Below, one piece after another: positions 21,005 through 29,884 of a DNA stretch of 41,525 nt (its first letter is position 1; every line of letters begins with the position of its first letter). Both the position numbers and the translations under genes were made by a program. The stretch lies in the IMG/VR virus record IMGVR_UViG_3300042731_010110, positions 1 to 41,525 of that record; one strand, given 5' to 3'. Origin of the DNA: a virus. The notes beneath the pieces are model-generated. The model was not told the DNA's origin. It was given only the letters and a program-made list of their open reading frames with translations, and ran no database searches.

Positions 21005-21796
21005 ATGGGGGGTATTGATGCGGTATTGCCGTATTCAAATAAAGTTTTAATTCTCGGGAATGGAATCAGCCGGTTATTGTATGATGATTATATCAGAAAT
21101 TTCCCCGGTCCGGTTTGGGGATGCAATTATATTTATCTGGATTATGGAGAAATTATTGATATGGTTACAGGTCATCAGGATGTTCTTGTTCTGGCCGACA
21201 AATACAGAAAAGAAAAAAATCTGGAATATAAAATTATTTCAGGAAGCGCTCTGACAGGTAAAAACAAATATGAAGATTCTTTTCGGTGCGCTCTTATGTT
21301 TCTGAAGGATTCCGGAACTTCTCTTGTAGCCGAGGCGTTGACCAGAAAATATAAAGTTGAAGTTTGCGGTTTTGATATCGGCGGAAAAGATTGTTATTCG
21401 CCCGAACATCAAAAAATAAATAAACGAAATTGGGTCGAACGATGGAGAATTATTTTTCGTTCGTTCGGCCATGAAAACATTAAATTCATCGGTTACGATC
21501 ATAAGAAATATTTGTTATCTTCCAAAAGTACCGGGAAATATTCTGAAAAATATTTGCAAGGAAAACCTCATATTGAAGATCCTGAATATAAAAAAATCTT
21601 TAATGAAAAACTGAATTATAACAGAATTTGGGAAATGTCTGAAAAGGGGTATTTGTATAATAAGGGTCAAAGGACTTATGATATCGGATTTTGTGAATTA
21701 AAATCAGGTGAACGATTTTTAACATCCTATCCGTTGGCTAAACTTTGGGAATCCCGATATCCTGGGGAATTAGTTGCCGAAAAAATTGAAATGTGA
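21005..21796 (+). CDS. Rossmann/glycosyltransferase-like protein with a connector-associated C-terminal domain
   Basis: A 263-residue protein. Residues 12-60 (NKVLILGNGISRLLYDDYIR ... VWGCNYIYL, then VTGHQDVL) resemble the nucleotide-binding start of sialyltransferase-like or DUF115-like Rossmann proteins. Residues about 205-255 (GYLYNKGQRTYDIG ... SGERFLTSYPLAKLWESRYPGEL) are similar to the whole next gene product (MYNKGKRTWKFG...SGQKMEVPEEVAEKYAILYPREF). The two parts are joined by a lysine- and tyrosine-rich linker. Ribosome site AAGGA is ten bases before ATG 21005. Catalysis is not proven; it may glycosylate a virion protein or bind a nucleotide. Confidence 0.6.
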   Translation: MGGIDAVLPYSNKVLILGNGISRLLYDDYIRNFPGPVWGCNYIYLDYGEIIDMVTGHQDVLVLADKYRKEKNLEYKIISGSALTGKNKYEDSFRCALMFLKDSGTSLVAEALTRKYKVEVCGFDIGGKDCYSPEHQKINKRNWVERWRIIFRSFGHENIKFIGYDHKKYLLSSKSTGKYSEKYLQGKPHIEDPEYKKIFNEKLNYNRIWEMSEKGYLYNKGQRTYDIGFCELKSGERFLTSYPLAKLWESRYPGELVAEKIEM

Positions 21797-21823
21797 TATT
21801 GTCGAGAAAAGGAGATTATGATT

Positions 21824-22081
21824 ATGTCTAAAATGGTTACGATGTACAATAAAGGGAAAAGGACCTGGAAATTCGGGAACGGATTGTCCGATTTTCCTTC
21901 AGGACAGAAAATGGAAGTTCCCGAAGAGGTAGCAGAAAAATATGCTATTCTTTATCCCAGAGAATTCGAAATTATTAAAGCTCCTGAAGCCACCAATACC
22001 AATAAATATGAACCTGTTAAAACAGAGGAACCCAAAAAAGGAGCTGGCAGACCCAAAAAAGAGAAAAAAGACCCCGAATGA
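21824..22081 (+). CDS. Small connector-region protein
   Basis: An 85-residue protein with N-terminal domain VTMYNKGKRTWKFG...GQKMEVPEEVAEKYAILYPREFE and a basic C-terminal tail (KKGAGRPKKEKKDPE). The first domain is repeated at the C-terminus of the preceding protein. Two ATGs (21818, 21824) are in frame; 21824 is better spaced from AAAGGAG. Position between capsid and head-tail adaptor suggests a virion or assembly role; similar short proteins occur at this place in many myophages. Confidence 0.6.
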   Translation: MSKMVTMYNKGKRTWKFGNGLSDFPSGQKMEVPEEVAEKYAILYPREFEIIKAPEATNTNKYEPVKTEEPKKGAGRPKKEKKDPE

Positions 22082-22500
22082 GTTGTACGATAACGGCGGA
22101 CGAATTCAAAGATTATTTTGATCGCGGACAATTTACATACAGCGAAGTTTTACCGGATGTCCGGGACAAAGATATTGAATCCGCTATCGCCGAAGCTCTC
22201 GCAGTTTTTAACGGGGATCTTTATCCCGATTCAGACAAATGTAAACAGGCTCTTTATTATCTGACGGCTCATTTTCTTCAATCGGATATTGACGCCGCGG
22301 ATTCCGGAGGACAAGGACAATTTTTACAGAATTCCAGATCAGCGGACGGGATCTCCGAATCTGTCAATATTCCCGAATGGATTTTAAAAGGGGAACTGGC
22401 AATTTACGCTACAACATATTACGGGCTGAAATGGCTGTTATTGTCAAAACCGTACATGGACGGTGCGGTTTATTCTGTTCCGGGAGGGACTCAATTTTAA
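22078..22500 (+). CDS. Head-tail adaptor (DUF4054-type)
   Basis: A 140-residue protein with the four-helix layout of head-completion adaptors: ADEFKDYF, VRDKDIESAIAEALAVF, CKQALYYLTAHFLQSD, and SVNIPEWILKGELAIYATTYYGLKWLLL. TAHFL-x-x followed by a Gly/Ser-rich loop is typical of DUF4054. It overlaps its neighbours by 1-4 bases. The role is to bind below the portal and shape the connector. Confidence 0.75.
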   Translation: MSCTITADEFKDYFDRGQFTYSEVLPDVRDKDIESAIAEALAVFNGDLYPDSDKCKQALYYLTAHFLQSDIDAADSGGQGQFLQNSRSADGISESVNIPEWILKGELAIYATTYYGLKWLLLSKPYMDGAVYSVPGGTQF

Positions 22501-23039
22501 TGAGTCAAAACAAGTTTTCTTACAAAAAAGGAGACTGCACTGTTGAGGGAGATTTTACCCGGCTTAATAAACTTGTCGAGGAGCTCGGAAAAAAATATTA
22601 TGTTGATATCGGAATCCTCGGAGAAGAAACCTATTCAGACGGAAAAATAAATCTTGCCGGCATCGGGGCCGTTCAGGAATTTGGTAGTCGGGACAAACGG
22701 ACCCCGGAACGGTCCTTTATTCGCATGCCATTACAAACCGGACAAGAAGAAATTGAAAAACAGGTCGAAGTCAATTTTCAAAAAAATCTTGAAGATGGAA
22801 ATATCAAACAGATTTTTAAGGAAATCGGTATTGCCGGGGAAAACAGAATTCAGGATGCTTTTGATACTGGCGGGTTCGGTACTTGGCCGGAAAACGCACC
22901 CATAACAGTTCATGGCGGATGGATGTCCAGATACGGAAAATCATTTTTTGTTAAAGGGAAAGAATCCGAAACGCCGCTTGTTGATACCGGGGCCCTTGCT
23001 CAATCCATAACGTCAAAAGTCGGGAGTAATAAAAAATAA
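22500..23039 (+). CDS. Virion morphogenesis / tail completion protein (HK97 gp10 or Mu gpG-like)
   Basis: A 179-residue protein. VDIGILGEETY near residue 37, then GIGAVQEFGSRD and PERSFIRMPLQ near 60-80 is the usual pattern of this neck-protein family (A-x-x-x-E-F-G ... P-x-R-S-F-I/M-R). VDTGALAQSITSKV closes it. The start overlaps the adaptor stop (TAATG). Confidence 0.78.
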   Translation: MSQNKFSYKKGDCTVEGDFTRLNKLVEELGKKYYVDIGILGEETYSDGKINLAGIGAVQEFGSRDKRTPERSFIRMPLQTGQEEIEKQVEVNFQKNLEDGNIKQIFKEIGIAGENRIQDAFDTGGFGTWPENAPITVHGGWMSRYGKSFFVKGKESETPLVDTGALAQSITSKVGSNKK

Positions 23040-23386
23040 TGGCCGTTCCGAATCTTTCGCGATCGTTGCGCGGTTGGACAAAAAAAACTCAATGTTATAT
23101 CGTGACAAAATCTATTGTTAATCATCAAGTTAATTCGGTTTTTTCATCTTCAATTATTCTTGATATAAATGTTCAACCGGTTCCGCCTCAAAGAGTTGAC
23201 AAAAAACCAGAAGGGCAAAGGGCTTGGAAATGGTGGAGCATCATAATTAAGAGTAAAGATTTTTATCTCAAGAGGGATGATGTTATTGTTATTGATTATG
23301 TCAGATATCGGATTATGAATACGTCAGATTGGAGACGATCAGGATTTTCAAAATATGAGGCGATAGAAGATTATGTCGACGCCTGA
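23039..23386 (+). CDS. Probable neck / head-closure protein
   Basis: A 115-residue beta-rich protein (IILDINVQPVPPQRVDKKPE, IIKSKDFYLKRDDVIVIDYVRYRIMNTSDW) in the slot between the gp10-like protein and the tail terminator. The segment D-x-I-x-x-D-x-x-x-Y-R-I is a common head-closure pattern. Assignment rests on position and shape. Confidence 0.6.
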   Translation: MAVPNLSRSLRGWTKKTQCYIVTKSIVNHQVNSVFSSSIILDINVQPVPPQRVDKKPEGQRAWKWWSIIIKSKDFYLKRDDVIVIDYVRYRIMNTSDWRRSGFSKYEAIEDYVDA

Positions 23387-23867
23387 TTTATTGATGGCTG
23401 ATATTATTTCTCATTGTCTTGATATTCCAGAGGAAAGAGTTGTCTTATATTCGCAGAATTTTGATTTACCATCAGATAATGATTTATTTTGTATTATTGT
23501 AGGAGGAACAAATTTTGTTTTATCTTCTGTGACAAATTTTGATCCGGATACAAATGAAGAAATTCAGACAGCCACAATTTTTAGAAATTTAAATATTGAA
23601 TTGTACAGCAAGAATGATGATGCGAAAAATAAAACTCATGAAATTGCCATGGCAATCGGGTCATATTACGGACAGAGGGTCCAAGAAGATAATCACATTG
23701 CGATTTGGAGAAATGGGCAAATACTTGACTTGACCTATATTGAGGGATCGTCCTCCTTGCATAGATTCCGCGTTCCTGTTATTATTTCGTATGTTGAGAC
23801 AAAAAGAACACCGGCGGATTATTTTGAACATTTTCCGAGTCCTGAAACAGAAATTGAAGGGAGGTAA
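23373..23867 (+). CDS. Tail terminator-like neck protein (LIC_12616-type)
   Basis: A 164-residue protein that precedes the sheath gene. VVLYSQNFDLPSDNDLFCII, FRNLNIELYSKNDDAKNKTHEIAMAIGSYYGQ and FRVPVIISYVETKR follow the strand/helix/strand plan of neck terminator proteins of the LIC_12616 (gp12-like) group common in DUF3383-sheath phages. It would cap the tail tube and sheath. The start overlaps the previous gene by 14 bases. Confidence 0.7.
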   Translation: MSTPDLLMADIISHCLDIPEERVVLYSQNFDLPSDNDLFCIIVGGTNFVLSSVTNFDPDTNEEIQTATIFRNLNIELYSKNDDAKNKTHEIAMAIGSYYGQRVQEDNHIAIWRNGQILDLTYIEGSSSLHRFRVPVIISYVETKRTPADYFEHFPSPETEIEGR

Positions 23868-23874
23868 TTGATAA

Positions 23875-25353
23875 ATGGGAAAATTGGATATAAGCAATGT
23901 CATAACAGTAACATTGCTTCAGGCTTTGCGGGGTCTATCAAATGTCAATACCTCCGCGCTGGCCATAATTACAGATGATGTACCGATACCGGGCGATTAC
24001 GGTACCGCCGGAATATATCGGGACCCGATCGGAGTCGGTGAAGATTTTGGAACTGATTCCGACACCTATAATTTATCCGTTTCAATTTTTGGCCAGAAAC
24101 CGAATATTCTGACTGGCGGCGGATATTTGGTTATTATTCCCCGTCTTGCTTCGGCGGCCGCGCAACCGGCCGTTTTATCCGGGACAAAATATGTGGATCT
24201 TACGGCTCTTACAGCGGAGGATTATTATATCAATGTTGATATTGACGGGGGCGGAGCCGCGGATATTCTTATCGGAGAAATTGACAGAACAAATCTTGAA
24301 AGTATTCAAACCTCTTTGAACAGTTACGATATCACCGCGGCCGGGCTTCAGTTTATTTTGACTGGAGATATTTCGGCGGCAAAGGTGGAATTAAGAACAG
24401 TAGATTCCGGAGCATCGAAAAGTATTGAAATCGGTGAGGCGGGAACCGGAACGGATATCGCCTCACTGTTGGGGCTCCCTGTTGACCTTGAAGTTACCGG
24501 GGCCGCTACCGGAACCGAACGGGTCAAAGATTGTATTCTCAGAACCTCCGGCGCCGTTGAATATTTCGGTATTGTTTTAAATGAAAAACTGGCCGATGCT
24601 GTACTTCTTGAAACTGCCGCTCTGGTTCAGACTCTTGACAAGATTATGATTGTCGGGTCGAGTTTGACCGCCGACATTGCCGGAATTTTCACAACTTTAA
24701 AAGATTCCGGTTATACTCATACCCGTTGTGTTTTATACACAATTTCGGCGGCAACCGCTTTGACTTTTGCGGCGGCATACGCCGGAAGGGCATTCAGTGT
24801 TAATTTTTCCGGGGCGAATACCGCACAGACAATGCATCTTAAAGATATTGTCGGATTTGTGGCCGATTCTGGATTGTCACAGACATTATTAACAGCCGCG
24901 AAAAATGCCGGAGTGGATATTTATCCGGATTTCGGAGTTCCGAAAACTTTTATTTCCGGTGAGAATATGTATTTTGACCAGATTTATTCCCGATTGGCGT
25001 TAAAACTTTTCTTGCAGGTCGCCGGTTTTAATTATCTGGCCCAGACAAACACAAAAATTCCTCAAACAGAAGAGGGTATGAATGGTTTGAAAGGCGCTTA
25101 CCGTCGAATAATGGATCAGTTTGTAGGTAACGGGACGTTTTCTCCCGGAACGTGGCTTGGTTCAACCCGGTTCGGAAACCCCGAAGATCATGATCGAAAT
25201 ATTCAGGATTTCGGATATTTTATTTATTCTCTTCCGATCAGCCAGCAGTCACAGGCCGTCCGGGATATCAGAAAGGCGCCGCTTGTTCAGATCGCGGCAA
25301 AAGACGCCGGGGCTATTCATAGTTCCGATGTCGTTGTTTTGGTGGAGGCGTAA
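23875..25353 (+). CDS. Contractile tail sheath protein (DUF3383-type)
   Basis: A 492-residue sheath subunit, the evidence for a contractile tail. The N-terminus (ISNVITVTLLQALRGLSNVNTSALAIITDD), the Ala/Gly-rich centre with LKDIVGFVADSGLSQ, and the C-terminal core (IPQTEEGMNGLKGAYRRIMDQFVGNGTFSPG, then FGYFIYSLPISQQSQAVRDIR...APLVQIAAKDAGAIH) match DUF3383. GGGAGG precedes ATG 23875. Followed four bases later by the tube gene, as in all such modules. Confidence 0.92.
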   Translation: MGKLDISNVITVTLLQALRGLSNVNTSALAIITDDVPIPGDYGTAGIYRDPIGVGEDFGTDSDTYNLSVSIFGQKPNILTGGGYLVIIPRLASAAAQPAVLSGTKYVDLTALTAEDYYINVDIDGGGAADILIGEIDRTNLESIQTSLNSYDITAAGLQFILTGDISAAKVELRTVDSGASKSIEIGEAGTGTDIASLLGLPVDLEVTGAATGTERVKDCILRTSGAVEYFGIVLNEKLADAVLLETAALVQTLDKIMIVGSSLTADIAGIFTTLKDSGYTHTRCVLYTISAATALTFAAAYAGRAFSVNFSGANTAQTMHLKDIVGFVADSGLSQTLLTAAKNAGVDIYPDFGVPKTFISGENMYFDQIYSRLALKLFLQVAGFNYLAQTNTKIPQTEEGMNGLKGAYRRIMDQFVGNGTFSPGTWLGSTRFGNPEDHDRNIQDFGYFIYSLPISQQSQAVRDIRKAPLVQIAAKDAGAIHSSDVVVLVEA

Positions 25354-25356
25354 AAT

Positions 25357-25812
25357 ATGGGAAGCGTAAGTTTAACCGGAAGCGATACCATAAAATTAAA
25401 ATCTCGTATCATGACAGGATTTGCAGACGGAGATATCGGGGTTTTGGAATTTTCCGATGATATTGTAGGGGTAAAAAAAGGAAAAAACGGAAATACACTC
25501 TATGCACTTAATGAGTCCGGTTCATCTTCCAATTTAACATTAAAATTTGTTCTTGGATGTGCCGATGATAAATTTCTTAATTCTGAAATAGCGGCTTTTA
25601 GAAACGATCCCGCTTCTTATATTCTCATGGACGGTGAGGTTATTAAAAGGGTGGGGGATGGAGCCGGAAATATAACAAATGTTATTTATTTCTTTAATGG
25701 TGCAATTGTAAAAAAAATACCAGGAGTAAAATCAAATATTGAAGGAGATACCGACCAAGCAACAGCAGTTTATAATATTGCTATACCGAACACAAACAGA
25801 GGTTTAACATAA
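25357..25812 (+). CDS. Tail tube protein
   Basis: A 151-residue beta-rich protein next to the sheath gene: VSLTGSDTIKLKSRIMTGFADGDI, VGVKKGKNGNTLYALNESG, and a C-terminal VYNIAIPNTNR. Length, position and strand pattern fit the DUF3277-like tubes paired with DUF3383 sheaths. It polymerises into the rigid inner tube. Confidence 0.8.
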   Translation: MGSVSLTGSDTIKLKSRIMTGFADGDIGVLEFSDDIVGVKKGKNGNTLYALNESGSSSNLTLKFVLGCADDKFLNSEIAAFRNDPASYILMDGEVIKRVGDGAGNITNVIYFFNGAIVKKIPGVKSNIEGDTDQATAVYNIAIPNTNRGLT

Positions 25813-25813
25813 T

Positions 25814-26254
25814 ATGGAATTACCGTTTAAAAATCTTAAACCCGGAAAATCTGAAAAGAAGATGGACAAATCACTTCTGGAAATCACATTGGCGTCTTTT
25901 GAATCGGCCATGGATTTGCAAGACGCAATTGTTGGCGCTTTGCGTGGAAACGGGATGAATGTCGATTTATCAGAAAATGCCGCTATTGAAAATATGGAAA
26001 TCGGAGGGTTTCTTGATGCGGCTCTTTCGGTTATCGGAGATAAGAGGGTCCGGTCGGCTCTTTTTGATTGTTCTCGATCTGCCATTTATGACAAAAAACA
26101 GATTGATCTTGACTTTTTTGAAAACAATCGGGAATTGTATTATCCGATTATGGTTGAAATTCTTAAGGCGAACATCGGCCCTTTCGTCAGCGGGCTGATT
26201 TCATCGTTATCGGCAGCCGGGGTGAACTTGGAAAACTTCCAGAAACAAAAATAA
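25814..26254 (+). CDS. Tail assembly chaperone, short form
   Basis: A 146-residue helical protein between tube and tape measure, the place of the lambda G/GT-type chaperone. It ends ...NLENFQKQK at TAA 26252-26254. A run of five A residues (26247-26251) directly before the stop allows a -1 slip into the next frame, which has no start codon of its own (next entry). The protein binds the tape measure during tail assembly and is not in the virion in known systems. Confidence 0.75.
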   Translation: MELPFKNLKPGKSEKKMDKSLLEITLASFESAMDLQDAIVGALRGNGMNVDLSENAAIENMEIGGFLDAALSVIGDKRVRSALFDCSRSAIYDKKQIDLDFFENNRELYYPIMVEILKANIGPFVSGLISSLSAAGVNLENFQKQK

Positions 26255-26430
26255 CGGCGCCGTTAAAATTATCTATTGCTTTGAAATTGGCCCGGTCAGG
26301 GTATTGGAATGGGAGAATTGAAGAAATTATGAATGCAAGGGTAGACCATGTTTTATCAGTTCTCGAATACGAAATCTTTATTGATGATTACGAACGGGTT
26401 TATACGGAACTAAATAAACCCAAGAAATAA
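26251..26430 (+). CDS. Tail assembly chaperone extension, reached by -1 frameshift
   Basis: An open frame (TAPLKLSIALKLARSGYWNG ... VYTELNKPKK) that begins in the overlap with the short chaperone. Between its upstream stop near 26164 and the first internal ATG at 26329 there is no ATG, GTG or TTG. Shifting back one base at the A-run 26247-26251 gives ...KQKITAPLKLSIALK..., one product of about 204 residues ending at 26430. A palindrome TAACGGCGCCGTTA sits at the stop codon. This matches the conserved G/GT frameshift scheme in tailed phages. Confidence 0.72.
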   Translation: MTAPLKLSIALKLARSGYWNGRIEEIMNARVDHVLSVLEYEIFIDDYERVYTELNKPKK

Positions 26431-26445
26431 CCGAGGGAGGCGAGA

Positions 26446-27888
26446 TTGAATATAGCGCAGTTATTTGCCCGAATCGGAATCAAAACAGACGAAGGAAAAT
26501 TAAAATCATTTAATTCTGCTCTCAATACCGCAAAAATCGGCATGGTCGCCTCCGTGGGGATCGCCGCCGGATTTGCCGTTGCTTTAAAAAAAATTACGGA
26601 TCAGGCTTTTGATGCTGCCTCCGCATTGAAATTATTTGAATATGAAACCGGCGCTTCCGCTCAACAAATGCAATTATGGCAACAAATCGGAAAACAGGTC
26701 AATGTTTCAGCAGAATCCATCACAGCCGGAATAAAATCAATCACGGACAATCAGGCTAAATTAAGACTTGGCATGGGTGATATTTCTGGTTATCAACTTC
26801 TCGGCATTGATCCTATGTCGGACCCGTTTACAATTCTGGAAAATTTGAGAAAAAAAACAGAAGGTCTGAATCAAAATATGAAAAAACAGGTCCTTTCTCA
26901 AATGGGTCTGTCTTCTGATTTTATCCGTATTCTTGATCTGACAAACGACGAATTTGACCGTCTGGCATCCAATACATTTATTTTGTCACCGCAAGCCATT
27001 GCCTCCATGGACCGGGCGCGTGGCTCAATGCAGGCCGTCGGAAATATGATCCGGTGGCTCAAAGGAATGCTTGCCGCAGAATTGGCCCCACAGATTGAAG
27101 ACGTGACAAAAAAAATAATTTTGTGGGTAAAACAGAATCAGGACGGAATAATTAAAACGGTCAAAGACGCGGCATACTGGATAATGAAATTTGGAACCGC
27201 TATTTTCAGGGCCGGGCAGTTTGTCAATGAAATTGTCAATAATACGATCGGATGGAAAAACGCGGTCATAGGATTGATTTCAATATTTATTATTCTCAAT
27301 ACTGTTTTGGCCTCCTCTCCGATAGGATTGATTATTGCCGGAATTGTTTTGCTTGTTGCGGTCCTTGAAGATTTGTACGTTTATTCCAAAGGAGGAAAAT
27401 CTCTTTTTGGGGTCATGATGGAACAGTTTCCGGAACTTGAAAAAGGATTATTAAAATTTGTTGAAACTATTTCTCAGGCTTATGAATCTATAGCCGGATT
27501 TAATACAAATCTTAAAGTTGACGATGACGTTTACGCCGGATGGTATAAATTTTTTCAAATGTTTTTTGCAGGATTTCAATTGATGAAAGATTTTTTCAAT
27601 TTTTTACTTCTCTTAATGTTCGACCCCAAAAATTTTGATTGGAAAGATATCAAAGATTATTTTAATGAGAATTTCTTAAAAAAACATGTTGAAGAAGGAG
27701 TCAAATGGAAACCAAAAAGTGAAGCGCAAAGAAGAGAAGTTTTGCAAATGCAAAGGTCTCAAAAAATACAAATGAATATCAACATTGATGTTACGGGAGA
27801 TAAAGCGGATAAAATTCTCGCTAAAGTCGGAAGGGTTGTTGAAAAATCCGTAGAGAAGGCCCAAGCGCACATAAGGCAATGGGAATGA
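26446..27888 (+). CDS. Tail tape measure protein
   Basis: Sets tail length and is threaded through the tube. At 480 residues it is short, implying a short tail. It has an N-terminal Gly/Ala hydrophobic part, a long helical region, and a membrane-like pair (IGLISIFIILNTVLASSPIGLIIAGIVLL split near residue 278-306) followed by DLYVYSKGGKS, a hallmark of tape measures. It starts with TTG at 26446, nine bases after GGGAGG; no ATG nearby fits. The C-terminal IQMNINIDVTG segment is typical. Confidence 0.88.
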   Translation: MNIAQLFARIGIKTDEGKLKSFNSALNTAKIGMVASVGIAAGFAVALKKITDQAFDAASALKLFEYETGASAQQMQLWQQIGKQVNVSAESITAGIKSITDNQAKLRLGMGDISGYQLLGIDPMSDPFTILENLRKKTEGLNQNMKKQVLSQMGLSSDFIRILDLTNDEFDRLASNTFILSPQAIASMDRARGSMQAVGNMIRWLKGMLAAELAPQIEDVTKKIILWVKQNQDGIIKTVKDAAYWIMKFGTAIFRAGQFVNEIVNNTIGWKNAVIGLISIFIILNTVLASSPIGLIIAGIVLLVAVLEDLYVYSKGGKSLFGVMMEQFPELEKGLLKFVETISQAYESIAGFNTNLKVDDDVYAGWYKFFQMFFAGFQLMKDFFNFLLLLMFDPKNFDWKDIKDYFNENFLKKHVEEGVKWKPKSEAQRREVLQMQRSQKIQMNINIDVTGDKADKILAKVGRVVEKSVEKAQAHIRQWE

Positions 27889-28688
27889 GTATAAATACCA
27901 TTGCACAGAAAACAAATCAGGGAATAACAAACTCACGGGAATTTATTGATAATAAAGTCGATTCTATTCTTTCGCCAAAAGGAGCCGAGGGAATTTCCGG
28001 ATGGATTTTTGATATAAATCAAAGAGAAAATCTGTCCATGGAAGCCGATATCACGGATCATGTCATAGAATCAGGTTCTTTTATTTCCGATCATATTGTC
28101 AGGAAACCTGTTGTCATAACTCTGTCCGGATTTAAAGGCGAATTACTGTTTGAAAAACCTCACGGTGTGGCCGGAGCTCTTCAAGAATTAAGCAATAAAC
28201 TCGAAGTTGTTGACGCATATCTTGGCGATTATACTCCCGGTATGGTCCAAAAAATACAAGGCGCAGTTTCAAAATCTCAGGAAGTTGCCAGTCAAATAAA
28301 CAATACTCTGGACAAGGTTCAGAACGTTGTCGGATTTTTTGAGGGTGACGATTTTAGAAGAACTAAACAACAAATTGCTTACGCGGAATTATACGCGCTT
28401 TATTACAGCACTACAGTTTTGACCGTTCAAACTCCATGGAAATATTTTGACTCAATGCTGATTCAGTCTCTTTCTTTTTCTCAGGATGAGGAGACCGATC
28501 AATGGTCTGAAATTACTGTGACGTTAAAAGAAGTGAAGTTTTCAAATGTAAAAGTTACTGAATTCAATGAGGATTTAATTCCAGTTCGATCTGATGTCCA
28601 GTCGGCTGAGGCCCAAGATAACGGTATAGTTTCTGGAAAAACAGGCGAATTAATCAGTTCACTATTTACCATAGTTGTGGGAGAATAA
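27885..28688 (+). CDS. Baseplate hub-proximal (Dit-like) tail protein
   Basis: A 267-residue protein downstream of the tape measure. ISGWIFDINQRENLSMEADITDH and ISDHIVRKPVVITLSGFKGEL form a beta-sandwich pattern (H-x-V-x-x-P-x-x-I-T-L-S-G) seen in Dit-like phage tail proteins. A helical insertion follows, then SEITVTLKEVKFSNVKV. ATG 27885 shares ATGA with the tape-measure stop; 27879 is an in-frame alternative. Confidence 0.68.
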   Translation: MSINTIAQKTNQGITNSREFIDNKVDSILSPKGAEGISGWIFDINQRENLSMEADITDHVIESGSFISDHIVRKPVVITLSGFKGELLFEKPHGVAGALQELSNKLEVVDAYLGDYTPGMVQKIQGAVSKSQEVASQINNTLDKVQNVVGFFEGDDFRRTKQQIAYAELYALYYSTTVLTVQTPWKYFDSMLIQSLSFSQDEETDQWSEITVTLKEVKFSNVKVTEFNEDLIPVRSDVQSAEAQDNGIVSGKTGELISSLFTIVVGE

Positions 28689-28691
28689 TAA

Positions 28692-29036
28692 ATGATTCAA
28701 ATCACCGGATTAACAACATCACCATATCAAACTTTTAGAATCAATATTTCTTCCGGTTTGGTCAAATTTACAGCCCGGTTCCTTCCCACCTCTCAAATCT
28801 GGTTAATTGATATTGAGTATAAAACCTTTACCGTCTATGGCCTCAGATTGTGCAACAATATCAATATGCTTCATAAATTCAGAAAAATTATTCCTTTTGG
28901 GTTGGCCGTGACGGTTTCCGACGGGACGGAACCGTTTCTTATAAATGATCTTGAATCGGAACGAGTAATATTATATGTTTTATCTCAATCAGAAGTTGAA
29001 GAAATTGAAGCGATATTCCAAGAGGAAAACAGTTGA
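28692..29036 (+). CDS. Baseplate plug protein (DUF6983-type)
   Basis: A 114-residue protein with the plug-family pattern: ITGLTTSPYQTFRINI, then FLPTSQIWLIDIEYKTFTVYGLRLCNNINML and IPFGLAVTVSDGTEPFLINDLESERVILYVL. These sit between the Dit-like and hub genes in contractile phages and are thought to fill the tube tip. The 3' end overlaps the next gene. Confidence 0.78.
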   Translation: MIQITGLTTSPYQTFRINISSGLVKFTARFLPTSQIWLIDIEYKTFTVYGLRLCNNINMLHKFRKIIPFGLAVTVSDGTEPFLINDLESERVILYVLSQSEVEEIEAIFQEENS

Positions 29037-29884
29037 AACAGAAATTCGGTCGTACATATGAAATTCAGATTAAAAATCCTCAAGGTGAGTTAATTACCAT
29101 AAAACCGCCGTTTTCTATCCATTTTGATTTGACAAGAAATACTCTTGCGTCAACAAATAGTTGCACACTCATAATATACAATCTGGCCGAAAAAACAAGA
29201 AACCGGATTTTTAAAGATCGATATACTACTTTTGAATATTGGCAAATGATAATCAGGGCCGGTTACGGTCGGTTATGCACTGTTTTCCAGGGAAATATCT
29301 ATGAATCAAAAAGTTGGAAAGAAGGGACGGAATGGATAACTCATATTGATGCTTATGATGGAATGTACGCGATTCAAAACGGTCATGTTGCCATGTCCGT
29401 TTCTGCCGGAACTCAAAAAACGGAAGTTCTTAACGGAATTATCGGAAGTTTTCCGGGAATAATTAAAGGGTTTATTGGCTCGCCCGGGCAGGGAACTACG
29501 GAACGGGCGCAAGCTATTTTGGGACCATCCGTTGAAGTCATGGCGGAACAAGTCGATAGTCAATATTTTTTTGACAACGAAACCATAAATATTCTTTCCG
29601 ATGACGAGGTTATTTCCGGTCCGGTTTTGGTTCTGGATTCGAATCAATTATTTTCAACCCCGAAAATCAGGGAAACGTTTTTTGATTGTGATACTCTGTT
29701 TTTCCCGGAGGCCCGGGTCGGATTGATTACGGAAATTCACAGCAGGGAAAGAAAATTTGACGGTCAATATAAGACCCTGGGATTTTCTCATTCTGTTGAC
29801 ATTTTGAGTTCTTCGGGAGGAGAAGCCCGGACGTCATGGCAGTTATACAAAGGGGAAGCCGCCTTGCAGGAGGTGCCATCATGA
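29033..29884 (+). CDS. Baseplate hub protein
   Basis: A 283-residue hub-type protein (gp27/gpD-like in role). IHFDLTRNTLASTNSCTLIIYNLAEKTRN near residue 27-55 and IIRAGYGRLCTVFQGNIYESKS are the usual start of such hubs; ARVGLITEIHSRERKFDGQYKTLGFSHSVD ends the core. The start is TTG at 29033, overlapping the previous TGA and preceded by AGAGGAAAAC. Confidence 0.75.
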   Translation: MKQKFGRTYEIQIKNPQGELITIKPPFSIHFDLTRNTLASTNSCTLIIYNLAEKTRNRIFKDRYTTFEYWQMIIRAGYGRLCTVFQGNIYESKSWKEGTEWITHIDAYDGMYAIQNGHVAMSVSAGTQKTEVLNGIIGSFPGIIKGFIGSPGQGTTERAQAILGPSVEVMAEQVDSQYFFDNETINILSDDEVISGPVLVLDSNQLFSTPKIRETFFDCDTLFFPEARVGLITEIHSRERKFDGQYKTLGFSHSVDILSSSGGEARTSWQLYKGEAALQEVPS

